Origin: Patulibacter sp. | Lineage (GTDB): Bacteria > Actinomycetota > Thermoleophilia > Solirubrobacterales > Solirubrobacteraceae | NCBI GenBank assembly: GCA_023268575.1 | Contig: JALRCL010000886.1 | Coordinates: forward strand, 1-17,978 | Direction: 5' to 3' | Length of the DNA: 17,978 nt | Part shown: positions 5,704-12,836 of the stretch, piece after piece | Numbering within the stretch: the first letter of the stretch is position 1 | Layout of the letters: the number at the start of each line of letters is the position of its first letter | Made by a program: the position numbers and the translations under genes | Notes under the pieces: model-generated | The model's input: only the letters and a program-made list of their open reading frames with translations | Databases searched by the model: none | What the model was told of the DNA's origin: nothing

Positions 5704-6762
5704 ATGGCCGGGACCGCCACCGAGGACCGCGCGCTGCTGGCCGCCGCCCGCCGCGGCGACGAGGCGGCGTTCGGGCGCCTCGTCGAGCCGCGCCGCCGCG
5801 AGCTCCAGGCGCACTGCTACCGGATGCTCGGCTCGCTGCACGACGCCGAGGACGCCGTCCAGGAATCGCTCCTGCGCGCGTGGCGCGGGCTGCCCGGCTT
5901 CGAGGGCCGCAGCTCGCCGCGCTCCTGGCTCTACTCGATCGCCACGAACGTCTGCCTCGACGCGATCGCGCGCGGGCGCAAGCGCGTGATGCCGGTCGAT
6001 CTCGGCCCGGAGTCCGACGCGGCGCTCGGGCCCGGGCGCCCGCTGACGGAGTCCGCCTGGATCGAGCCGTTCCCCGACGCGTGGCTCGGGGACGCCGATC
6101 ACGCCGCCGGTCCGGCCGCGCCCGCGGCGCGCTACGCGCAGCGCGAGTCGGTCGAGCTCGCGTTCGTCGCCGCGCTGCAGCACCTGCCCGCCCGCCAGCG
6201 CGCCGCGCTCATCCTCTTCGAGGTCCTCGGCTACTCCGCGAAGGAGGTCGCCGACACGCTCGACACGACGGTCGCTTCGGTGAACAGCGCGCTGCAGCGC
6301 GCGCGGCGGACCGTCGACGAGAAGCTGCCGGCCCAGAGCCAGCAGGCGACGCTCCGCGCGATCGGCGACGAGCGGCTCCGCGCGATCGTCGACGGCTACC
6401 TCGCGGCGTGGGAGGCCGGCGACGTCGCCGCGATCGAGGCGATGCTCGTCCACGACGCGGTCATCGCGATGCCGCCGATGGCGACGTGGTTCCGCGGCGC
6501 CGGCTTCCTGACCTTCCTCCGCGACTGGGCGTTCAACGGCCGCGTCTACGACGCGCTGGGCCGGCGGCGCGTGCGGGTCGTCGCGACGAGCGCGAGCGGT
6601 CAACCGGCGTTCGGCACGTACTCGTGGGACGACGCGACCAGCACGCACCGACCGACCGTGCTGCAGGTGCTGACGCTCGACGGCGACCGGATCCGCGAGG
6701 TCACCGGGTTCGTGCAGCCCGAGCTCTTCGCGTCCTTCGGCCTGCCGCCGGAGCTGCCCTGA
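5704..6762 (+). CDS. ECF RNA polymerase sigma factor with SnoaL-like C-terminal domain (SigG/SigX5-like)
   Basis: A 352-residue extracytoplasmic-function sigma factor that would direct RNA polymerase to a stress regulon. Region 2 (about residues 20-90) includes 'HCYRMLGSLHDAEDAVQESLLRAWRGLPGF' and 'PRSWLYSIATNVCLD'. A linker holds 'WIEPFPDAWLGD', a hallmark of the SigG/SigX5 group (TIGR02960 as I remember it). Region 4 (about 151-203) has the helix-turn-helix 'GYSAKEVADTLDTTVASVNSALQRAR'. The remaining 130 residues form a SnoaL/NTF2-like domain ('DGYLAAWEAGDVAAIEAMLVHDAVIAMPPM'). In this family that domain modulates sigma activity in place of a separate anti-sigma factor. No anti-sigma gene is adjacent. 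The hydrolase 60 bases downstream may be co-transcribed or a target. Confidence 0.93.
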   Translation: MAGTATEDRALLAAARRGDEAAFGRLVEPRRRELQAHCYRMLGSLHDAEDAVQESLLRAWRGLPGFEGRSSPRSWLYSIATNVCLDAIARGRKRVMPVDLGPESDAALGPGRPLTESAWIEPFPDAWLGDADHAAGPAAPAARYAQRESVELAFVAALQHLPARQRAALILFEVLGYSAKEVADTLDTTVASVNSALQRARRTVDEKLPAQSQQATLRAIGDERLRAIVDGYLAAWEAGDVAAIEAMLVHDAVIAMPPMATWFRGAGFLTFLRDWAFNGRVYDALGRRRVRVVATSASGQPAFGTYSWDDATSTHRPTVLQVLTLDGDRIREVTGFVQPELFASFGLPPELP

Positions 6763-6782
6763 GCTGCGCCGCGCGTCGCGCT

Positions 6783-6801
6783 CCCCCGATGAGTCCGGGG
6801 G
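6783..6801 (+). terminator. Hairpin between sigma factor and hydrolase genes
   Basis: A 6-bp stem (CCCCCG with CGGGGG) encloses a 7-base loop in the 60-bp gap between the sigma factor stop and the hydrolase start. It may be a terminator or attenuator. No T-tract follows. Confidence 0.35.
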
Positions 6802-6822
6802 CGGACGCCGGTCGTCACCGGC

Positions 6823-7533
6823 ATGGACCCCGCGCCGCGCCGCCACCTCTTCGTCCTCGTCCACGGCGGCGGAGGCAGCCGCTGGGACTGGCACCGCGTC
6901 GCTCCGCGCCTGCAGGCCGCCGGGCACGACGTGCTCGCCGTGGATCTGCCGAGCGACGACCCGGACGCGGGGCTGTGGGATCTCGCCGACGCGGTCGTGG
7001 CCGCGATGCCGGCCGACCCGCCGCCGCCCGTGGTCGTCGGGCACTCCCTCGGCGGCTTCACCGCGCCGCTCGTGGCCGTCCGTCGTCCCGTCGCGCAGCT
7101 CGTGCTGCTCGCGGCGATGATCCCCCGGTTCGGCGAGTCCGTCGCGGACTGGTGGACCGACACCGGGCACGGCGAGCTCGAGGGCACGGACGACGACGCG
7201 GCGTTCTACCACGACGTGCCTCCGGCGCTCGTGGCCGAGTCGCGCGTGCACGAGCGCGACGTCCAGGCCCGCGCGATGGCGGAGCCGTGGCCGCTGGCGC
7301 GCTGGCCGGGGGCGCCGACCCGCGTCCTGCTGGCGGCCGACGACCGCTTCTTCCCCCCGGCGTTCCAGCGGCGCGTCGTCGCGGAGCGCCTCGGGCTGGA
7401 GCCCGTGCTCGTCGCGGGCGGCCACTATGCGCCGATCAGCCGCCCGGGCGCGGTCGCGGCGGCGCTGCTGGAGGGGCTGCCGAGCGGGCCCGGCCGGACC
7501 GTCGGGGGACCTCGGCGTCCTCCGAGGGGATGA
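6823..7533 (+). CDS. Alpha/beta hydrolase
   Basis: A 236-residue cytoplasmic esterase-like hydrolase with a complete apparent catalytic triad. The oxyanion-hole region is 'LVHGGGGSRWDWHRV' near residues 12-26. The nucleophile elbow is 'GHSLGG' with Ser75. The acid is Asp173 or Asp174 in 'LLAADDRFF', and the base is His201 in 'GGHYAPIS'. The cap region between strands is short and contains 'WWTDTGHGELEG'. The overall pattern resembles the small methylesterase/salicylate-binding type of hydrolase, but the substrate cannot be assigned. It follows the sigma factor gene in the same direction. No clear ribosome binding site precedes the ATG at 6823. A short hairpin (arms 7510-7515 and 7522-7527) overlaps the end of the gene. 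Confidence 0.87.
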   Translation: MDPAPRRHLFVLVHGGGGSRWDWHRVAPRLQAAGHDVLAVDLPSDDPDAGLWDLADAVVAAMPADPPPPVVVGHSLGGFTAPLVAVRRPVAQLVLLAAMIPRFGESVADWWTDTGHGELEGTDDDAAFYHDVPPALVAESRVHERDVQARAMAEPWPLARWPGAPTRVLLAADDRFFPPAFQRRVVAERLGLEPVLVAGGHYAPISRPGAVAAALLEGLPSGPGRTVGGPRRPPRG

Positions 7534-7701
7534 CCCTGCGACGTGGACAGGTGTCGGGGAGGAGGGTTCGGGGCATGGGGCAGCCAGCCCGTTCGACGAG
7601 ATTGAGCGTGCAGGCTTCGCCACGCGGTCCGGCCGCCGCTACCCTCGGCGCCGGGCCTCCCGCGTCCGCGGGTCCGTCGCGCCGTCCCGGCCCCCAGAAC
7701 C
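7534..7701 (+). other. Intergenic leader before the glycan cassette
   Basis: This 168-base stretch is the longest gene-free gap in the window and must carry the promoter of the seven-gene cassette. The only -10-like box seen is TACCCT at 7640-7645, which would give a leader of about 50 bases. No matching -35 box is visible. I looked for a c-di-GMP riboswitch pattern and saw none. Confidence 0.35.
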
Positions 7702-8550
7702 ATGCCTGAGCACTCCCATCAACCCGACGGCGCCGAGCTCGCCGCCCTGCGCGCGTCGCTCGACGAGCTACGCAACGCGGTCGGCGAGGCCAGCCGCGCC
7801 CTCGCCGCGGCCGCGATGATCCTCGCTGCGAGCGCCGCGGACGCCGAGGAGGCGCTCGGTCCCGCCCCGCGCAGCCCGTCGGCCGACCCGTACGCCGCTC
7901 CGGCCGAGGTCGTCGAGGAGGCCGCTCCGGCCGCGCCGGCGCCGGCCGAGGAGATCGCGCCCCTCGATCCGGTCGCCCGCACGCAGGCCGCCCACGCCGC
8001 GCTGCAGGCGCAGCAGGCCGAGCAGCAGGGCGTCTCGATGATGGGCTTCGACCCGGCGCCGGACGCCGACGCCCCGGCCGGGGTCGTGGCCGAGCCGGAC
8101 TCCGCCGACGGGGTCGGCGGCGGCGACGTCGTCCCGCACGCGGGTGGGCTCGCCGCGCGCGAGCGGGCCGTCGACGCCGAGCTCGCGACCGTCGAGGAGG
8201 TCAGCGAGAGCCAGGCGGCCTGGGCCTCCTACGGCGCGGGCCCGGCGGCCCGGCCGGTCGACGCGGGCCTGGAGGGCGTCCCGCTCATCAGCTCGGACGT
8301 CGTCGAGATCGTCCTCGGACCGCTGCACGACCTCGGCGACCTCGACGGGATCGTCGACCGGCTCGCGGCCCTGCCGGTGATCGAGAGCGTCGGCGTCGTC
8401 GCGTTCGACGACACCGAGGTCGTCCTGCGGGTGGCGCTGACGCGGCCCGCACCGCTGGCCGGCCTCCTGCGCACGGAGCTCGGCCGCGCGGTCGAGCGCT
8501 GCTACCTCGCGCAGGGCCGGATCGTCGTCGAGTTCGGGAGCGGGTCGTGA
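7702..8550 (+). CDS. Hypothetical protein with Ala/Pro-rich linker and small C-terminal alpha/beta domain; first gene of the glycan cassette
   Basis: A 282-residue protein without signal peptide or membrane helix. Residues 8-55 form an Ala-rich helix ('LAALRASLDELRNAVGEASRALAAAA') that could be a coiled coil. Residues 55-190 are a disordered Ala/Pro/Glu-rich linker. Residues 193-280 form a compact domain ('DVVEIVLGPLHDLGDLDGIV', 'LPVIESVGVVAFDDTEVVLRV', 'AVERCYLAQGRIVVEF') with a beta-alpha-beta-beta-alpha-beta order. That order is like the small ferredoxin-like domains with a 'V.PF.....L......L..LPGV..V' pattern often encoded near actinobacterial signalling and polysaccharide genes; this comparison is from memory. 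The TGA overlaps the GTG of the next gene. It may be a cytoplasmic partner of the synthase at 8723. The catalytic role, if any, is unknown. Confidence 0.78.
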   Translation: MPEHSHQPDGAELAALRASLDELRNAVGEASRALAAAAMILAASAADAEEALGPAPRSPSADPYAAPAEVVEEAAPAAPAPAEEIAPLDPVARTQAAHAALQAQQAEQQGVSMMGFDPAPDADAPAGVVAEPDSADGVGGGDVVPHAGGLAARERAVDAELATVEEVSESQAAWASYGAGPAARPVDAGLEGVPLISSDVVEIVLGPLHDLGDLDGIVDRLAALPVIESVGVVAFDDTEVVLRVALTRPAPLAGLLRTELGRAVERCYLAQGRIVVEFGSGS

Positions 8551-8726
8551 AGCCGATCATCGCCGGCACGCTCGCCGCGCTGGTGTTCGCCGTCTTCTTC
8601 GTCGTCTTCCTCGCCGTCCCGCTGATCGTCATCGCCGTCGCCTTCGTCGTCATGAGCTGGCAGGCGCGCCGCGCGCGCAACCGCGCGAGCGCGGCGAGCC
8701 CCGAGTCCTCGGAGGCCGCCGCATGA
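8547..8726 (+). CDS. 59-residue small membrane protein
   Basis: A short gene fits exactly between two neighbours: its GTG overlaps the previous TGA (GTGA) and its TGA overlaps the next ATG (ATGA). GGGAG (8536-8540) sits 6 bases before the GTG. Residues 4-36 are almost wholly hydrophobic with a central Pro25, so it is either one long helix or a tight two-helix hairpin. A basic segment 'RRARNR' and an Ala/Ser/Glu tail follow, which should be cytoplasmic. The double overlap and preserved frame argue strongly that it is real despite its size. By position it may be an accessory subunit of the GT2 synthase encoded immediately downstream, as small membrane proteins are for other synthases; this is inference. 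Confidence 0.8.
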   Translation: MKPIIAGTLAALVFAVFFVVFLAVPLIVIAVAFVVMSWQARRARNRASAASPESSEAAA

Positions 8727-11017
8727 GCGACCACGACGCCGGCGGCGACTCGCTCGCCGCCGCCTGGGCCCGTCGGACGGCCGAGCGCCTCGGGATCGAG
8801 CTCGTCAACCTCGCCGAGCACCCGCCCCCAGGGCCGCTCGTGGCCGGGCTCCTCTCGGAGGCCGAGTCGCGTGAGCTGCGCGCGCTGCCGCTCGCGTTCC
8901 ACGACGGGCAGGTCACCGTCGCGGTCGTCGATCCCGCCGCCCACGACGGCGGTACGGCCCTCGAGCGCCGCTTCGGGCGCCCGGTGCGCCTCGTGGTGGC
9001 TGCGGCCGACGACCTGGCCCGCGCGATCGACCGCCGCTTCCCGCCCGAGGAGCTCCACGGCGAGCACGAGACCGAGGACCTGCGGCGCTCGCGCCTGGGC
9101 GACATCCTCATCGCGCACGGCGCCGTGTCGCCGATCGCGATCGACGCCGCGCTGCGCTACCAGGAGCAGGCCGGTGGACGGCTCGGCGAGCTCCTGCTGC
9201 ACGACGGCCTGATCGACGAGGCCGCGCTGCTGCGCGCCCTCGCGCGCCTGCACCGCCTTCCCGCCGTGGACCTCGGCGCCGTCGAGCCCGAGCCCGCGGC
9301 GCTGGAGGAGGTGCCCGAGGTCGTCCAGCGCGAGCTGCGGATCGTCCCGATCGCGATCCGCGAGGGGAACCTCCTCGTCGCCGCGCACGACCGTCTCGAC
9401 GACGACGAGCTCGACCGCCTCGCCGAGGTCACGGAGCTCACCGTCCAGGAGGCGCTCGCGACGCCGACGCAGATCGACCAGCTGCTGCAGCGGCTCAACG
9501 AGCACGCGTACTCGCGGACCGCCGTCGACCTGCTGCAGCTCACGGACCCGGAGAACTCCGGCAGCGTCGTGGCGACCACGGCGCAGAAGCTCTTCTTCCT
9601 GCTCGTCGCGATCGCCTTCGTCGGCTGCGTGGTCTGGAAGCCGATCCTCACGCTCGCCGTGGTCTTCGGCCTCTACAGCGCGTTCCACCTCTCGGTCTCG
9701 CTGTACAAGCTGCGGCTGATCCTCCAGAGCCTCGGCCGGCACGCGCGCGTCGACGTCACCGACGAGGAGATCGCCGAGCTCGACGCCCGGACGCTGCCGG
9801 TCTACACGATCCTCGTCCCGCTGTTCCACGAGGCGGCGGTCATCCCGCGCCTCGTCAACGGCATCCACGGGCTCGACTACCCGCGGCACAAGCTCGACGT
9901 CCGCCTCCTGTGCGAGGCCGACGACGACGAGACGATCGACGCGATCCGGGCGCTGAACCTCCCCGCCCACTTCAAGCTCGTCATCGTCCCGGACAGCCTG
10001 CCGAAGACGAAGCCGAAGGCCTGCAACTTCGGGATGATCCAGGCCACCGGCGAGATCACCGTCATCTACGACGCCGAGGACCGCCCCGACGCCGACCAGC
10101 TGAAGAAGGTCGTCGTCGCGTTCCGCAAGGCCCCGGACGACGTCGTCTGCATCCAGGGCAAGCTGAACTACTTCAACGCCGACCAGAACCTGCTCACCCG
10201 CTGGTTCACGGCGGAGTACTCGATGTGGTTCGACCTCATGCTCCCCGGGCTGGACGCGGCGAACGCGCCGATCCCGCTCGGCGGCACCTCGAACCACTTC
10301 CGCACCGACAAGCTCCTCGAGCTCGGTGCCTGGGACCCGTACAACGTCACGGAGGACGCCGACCTCGGCATCCGCCTGGCGCGGGCCGGCTACCACACGG
10401 CCGTCGTGGACTCCTCGACCTACGAGGAGGCCAACTCGGACATCCACAACTGGATCCGCCAGCGGTCGCGCTGGATCAAGGGGTACTTCCAGACGTACCT
10501 CGTCCACATGCGCCACCCGATCCGGACGTTCCGGCAGCTCGGGCTGCGCGGGTTCATCAGCTTCCAGCTGATCGTCGGCGGCAGCCTGACCTTCCTCTTC
10601 AACCCGGTCAGCTGGTTCCTCACCACGCTCTTCACGTTGACCCAGCTCGGGTTCATCCGCGAGATGTTCCCCGGGTTCGTCTTCTACGCGGCCGTCGCGC
10701 AGCTGCTCGTGGGCAACTTCGTCTTCACGTACGCGAACCTCGCGGGAACGATCCACCGCGGGTACTTCCACCTCGTCCGGTACGCGCTCTTCACCCCGAT
10801 CTACTGGGGCTTCATGTCGATGGCCGCCTGGAAGGGCTTCCGGCAGCTCGTCACGAACCCGTTCTACTGGGAGAAGACCGTCCACGGCCTCGACGCCAGC
10901 CACGCTCCGGCGTTGCCCGCGTCCGGGCCCGCGCCGGCCGCGGCCCTCGCCCCCGCCCCGAGCGCGTCCGCCACCGCGCCGACGACGACCTCCGACGCCC
11001 CGACGCATGTCCACTGA
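8723..11017 (+). CDS. Membrane GT2 polysaccharide synthase with N-terminal c-di-GMP-binding MshEN domain
   Basis: A 764-residue fusion. Residues 10-115 resemble the T2SSE N-terminal domain. Residues 116-265 are an MshEN domain with two 24-residue motifs, 124-147 (starting 'RLGDILIAHG', ending Gln147) and 153-176 (starting 'RLGELLLHDG'), separated by exactly 5 residues. This is the known c-di-GMP-binding layout. Two membrane helices follow (about 287-330). The GT2 catalytic domain begins at 'YTILVPLFHEAAVIPRLV' and has 'DAED' (450-453), 'TEDADLG' (543-549) and 'QRSRW' (580-584), as in processive synthases of the cellulose, hyaluronan and NfrB types. Several C-terminal helices and an Ala/Pro-rich tail complete it. 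GGAGG at 8711-8715 and an ATGA overlap set the start. It should polymerise and export a glycan when c-di-GMP binds. The sugar is unknown. In E. coli NfrB the MshEN domain is at the other end. Confidence 0.92.
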   Translation: MSDHDAGGDSLAAAWARRTAERLGIELVNLAEHPPPGPLVAGLLSEAESRELRALPLAFHDGQVTVAVVDPAAHDGGTALERRFGRPVRLVVAAADDLARAIDRRFPPEELHGEHETEDLRRSRLGDILIAHGAVSPIAIDAALRYQEQAGGRLGELLLHDGLIDEAALLRALARLHRLPAVDLGAVEPEPAALEEVPEVVQRELRIVPIAIREGNLLVAAHDRLDDDELDRLAEVTELTVQEALATPTQIDQLLQRLNEHAYSRTAVDLLQLTDPENSGSVVATTAQKLFFLLVAIAFVGCVVWKPILTLAVVFGLYSAFHLSVSLYKLRLILQSLGRHARVDVTDEEIAELDARTLPVYTILVPLFHEAAVIPRLVNGIHGLDYPRHKLDVRLLCEADDDETIDAIRALNLPAHFKLVIVPDSLPKTKPKACNFGMIQATGEITVIYDAEDRPDADQLKKVVVAFRKAPDDVVCIQGKLNYFNADQNLLTRWFTAEYSMWFDLMLPGLDAANAPIPLGGTSNHFRTDKLLELGAWDPYNVTEDADLGIRLARAGYHTAVVDSSTYEEANSDIHNWIRQRSRWIKGYFQTYLVHMRHPIRTFRQLGLRGFISFQLIVGGSLTFLFNPVSWFLTTLFTLTQLGFIREMFPGFVFYAAVAQLLVGNFVFTYANLAGTIHRGYFHLVRYALFTPIYWGFMSMAAWKGFRQLVTNPFYWEKTVHGLDASHAPALPASGPAPAAALAPAPSASATAPTTTSDAPTHVH

Positions 11018-12836
11018 GCTCGAGATCGCGGCGCGCGGCCGCCGCCCGGTCGCGCAGCTGCTCGACACGCCGGTGCCCTCCGACCTCGGGCCGGCCGCGC
11101 CGCGCCGCCCCGACGACGTCCCCGCGCCCGTCCCGGTCCACTGGATCGAGGCGCTGCTCGTCTTCGTCCTCGGGTGGGCGCTCTTCGCCGCCGTCGGCTA
11201 CCACGCGGTGGTCGTCCAGCACGTCGTCCCCGGCGACGCGCTGAGCGCGATGAGCCGGGCGTTCTACGTCTGGCACAACGACCCGGCGAAGCTCGCGGCG
11301 ATCGGCTTCGACCAGCCGCCGCTGCAGACCATCGCGCTCCTGCCCTTCGCTCTCGTCAAGCCGCTGGCGAGCTCGCTCGTGGCCCTGCCGGTCGCGTCGG
11401 GCTTCTGGGCGGCGATCGCGCTGCTGTTCGTGCACCGCACGTTCGCCCGCTGCGGCATGCCGATGGCGTTCCGCGTCGCGGCCGTCCTGCTCGTCGCGGC
11501 GAACCCGCGCTGGCTCTTCTACGCCGGCACGGGCCTGCCGGACATGGTCTACCTCGCGGCGCTCGCCGGCGCGCTCTACTTCCTCTTCACCTGGGTCATC
11601 GAGGACCAGCCGCGGTTCGTGGCCGGCGTCGGCATCGCGCTGGGCCTCCTCTGCGTGACCCGCTTCGGGTTCATGATCTGGGCCCCGCTGATCATGCTCG
11701 TCATCTACCTGGCGCTCGTGCGCCACGGGGCCGACGAGCGCGAGCGCGAGGGCCTCGTCACGACGGTGCTCGCCCCGCCGTTCGCGTCGATCATCGTCTG
11801 GATCGTCGTCTGCTGGGTCATCGCCGGCGACCCCTTCGGCTGGCTGCAGTCGACCGGCGACAGCCACGGGCTGGCGTCCGGCGCGCCCGTGCCGTGGGAC
11901 GTCGGCTCGCTGCTGTCGAACACCGGCTGGCTCCTGCTCGGCTCCACGACGACGACGCTGCTGGCACTCGTCGCCCTCATCTGGCGCGCGAGCCTCGGCG
12001 ACGCGATCGCCAGCGGGCTCGTGCTCCTCACCGTCGGCGCGGTGGCGATCATGGTCGGCGACGTCGTCGTCAACGACGACCTCGCGCTCCTCTCGCTGCG
12101 CTCGGCGCTGCCGGTCGCCGTCCTCGGCCTCGCGGCCGCCGCGTGGCTCTCGCGCGTCGGCGGTACCGCGGGCATGACGCTGACGCTCGTCGGGCTCGCG
12201 GCGTCGATCCCGATCACCGGGGTGGCGATGGACCGCTACCCGTACCAGAACCTCGAGCAGGCCTTCCTGCGCGGCCTGCTGCACCCGGGCCAGGACCAGG
12301 AGGGCACGCGGTCGCGCGGCGGCTACAACGTCGGGATCTCCGCCGACCAGCGCATGGCGGCGTTCATCAAGGCGATGGCCGGCAAGCGCAAGAACAGCGT
12401 CCTGGCCGACAACTCGACGACGGCGGGCGTCATCCTGCTCAGCGGCCGCCCGGAGGTCTTCGCCGACCGCGTCGACCGCGGCGACGGCCGGTTCCAGTCG
12501 CTGATTCGCTCGCCGTGGGGGCGCGTGCGCTACATGCTCGTGGCCCCCGGGACCGGCGGCGACGCGATCGAGCGGACGTGGCCGGGCGCCACGCGGGGCC
12601 GCGTGCGCGGGTTGCAGCCCGTCTTCTCCGTCGGATCGACGACGCTCCTGCTCGTCTCGGCGAACGACCCGCGTCGGGCCGTCGGGCCGGCGACGTCCGG
12701 CACCGGCTCGAGCTCGCGCAGCGGCTCGGCCGGGTCGGGTGCCTCCTCCGGGTCCGGCACGCGCACCGGCACGACGACGACCGGCAGCGCCGGCGCGGAC
12801 CCCCTCGCCACCACCCAGCCGGAGCTCGCGCCGTGA
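11007..12836 (+). CDS. Multi-pass membrane protein, GT-C (ArnT/PMT-like) glycosyltransferase
   Basis: A 609-residue protein with about 11-12 membrane helices between residues 45 and 415. The first outer loop holds 'PGDALSAMSRAFYVWHNDPAKLAAIGFDQPPL', with Asp77 where GT-C enzymes carry their metal or catalytic Asp. The 'QPPL' segment is also typical of lipid-linked sugar transferases. The helices are followed by a soluble domain of about 130 residues ('SADQRMAAFIKAMAGKRKNSVLADNSTTAGVILLSGRPEVF') and a Ser/Gly/Thr-rich tail, both probably outside. It would move a sugar from a polyprenyl carrier to a glycan or protein on the outer face. The start overlaps the synthase gene by 11 bases, so the products are likely made together. 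Family placement is by topology and the loop motif, so the exact activity is unproven. Confidence 0.82.
   Translation: MSTELEIAARGRRPVAQLLDTPVPSDLGPAAPRRPDDVPAPVPVHWIEALLVFVLGWALFAAVGYHAVVVQHVVPGDALSAMSRAFYVWHNDPAKLAAIGFDQPPLQTIALLPFALVKPLASSLVALPVASGFWAAIALLFVHRTFARCGMPMAFRVAAVLLVAANPRWLFYAGTGLPDMVYLAALAGALYFLFTWVIEDQPRFVAGVGIALGLLCVTRFGFMIWAPLIMLVIYLALVRHGADEREREGLVTTVLAPPFASIIVWIVVCWVIAGDPFGWLQSTGDSHGLASGAPVPWDVGSLLSNTGWLLLGSTTTTLLALVALIWRASLGDAIASGLVLLTVGAVAIMVGDVVVNDDLALLSLRSALPVAVLGLAAAAWLSRVGGTAGMTLTLVGLAASIPITGVAMDRYPYQNLEQAFLRGLLHPGQDQEGTRSRGGYNVGISADQRMAAFIKAMAGKRKNSVLADNSTTAGVILLSGRPEVFADRVDRGDGRFQSLIRSPWGRVRYMLVAPGTGGDAIERTWPGATRGRVRGLQPVFSVGSTTLLLVSANDPRRAVGPATSGTGSSSRSGSAGSGASSGSGTRTGTTTTGSAGADPLATTQPELAP

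Noticed and set aside
7534..7701. Possible c-di-GMP riboswitch in the leader of the glycan cassette
   Set aside because: I could not find the conserved core or paired stems of the known c-di-GMP riboswitch classes. The expected c-di-GMP control is explained by the MshEN domain instead. A covariance-model scan would be decisive.
2352..7709. A 1,785-codon open frame on the + strand
   Set aside because: It runs antisense or out of frame through the crotonase, MFS, HxlR, sigma factor and hydrolase genes. Its translation is Arg/Pro/Ala-rich without domains, a usual artefact of very high GC.
8288..11068. A 926-codon open frame on the minus strand opposite the GT2 synthase
   Set aside because: It is a shadow frame: highly charged, repetitive Arg/Glu/Val composition, no recognisable motif, and the plus-strand protein has clear catalytic motifs.
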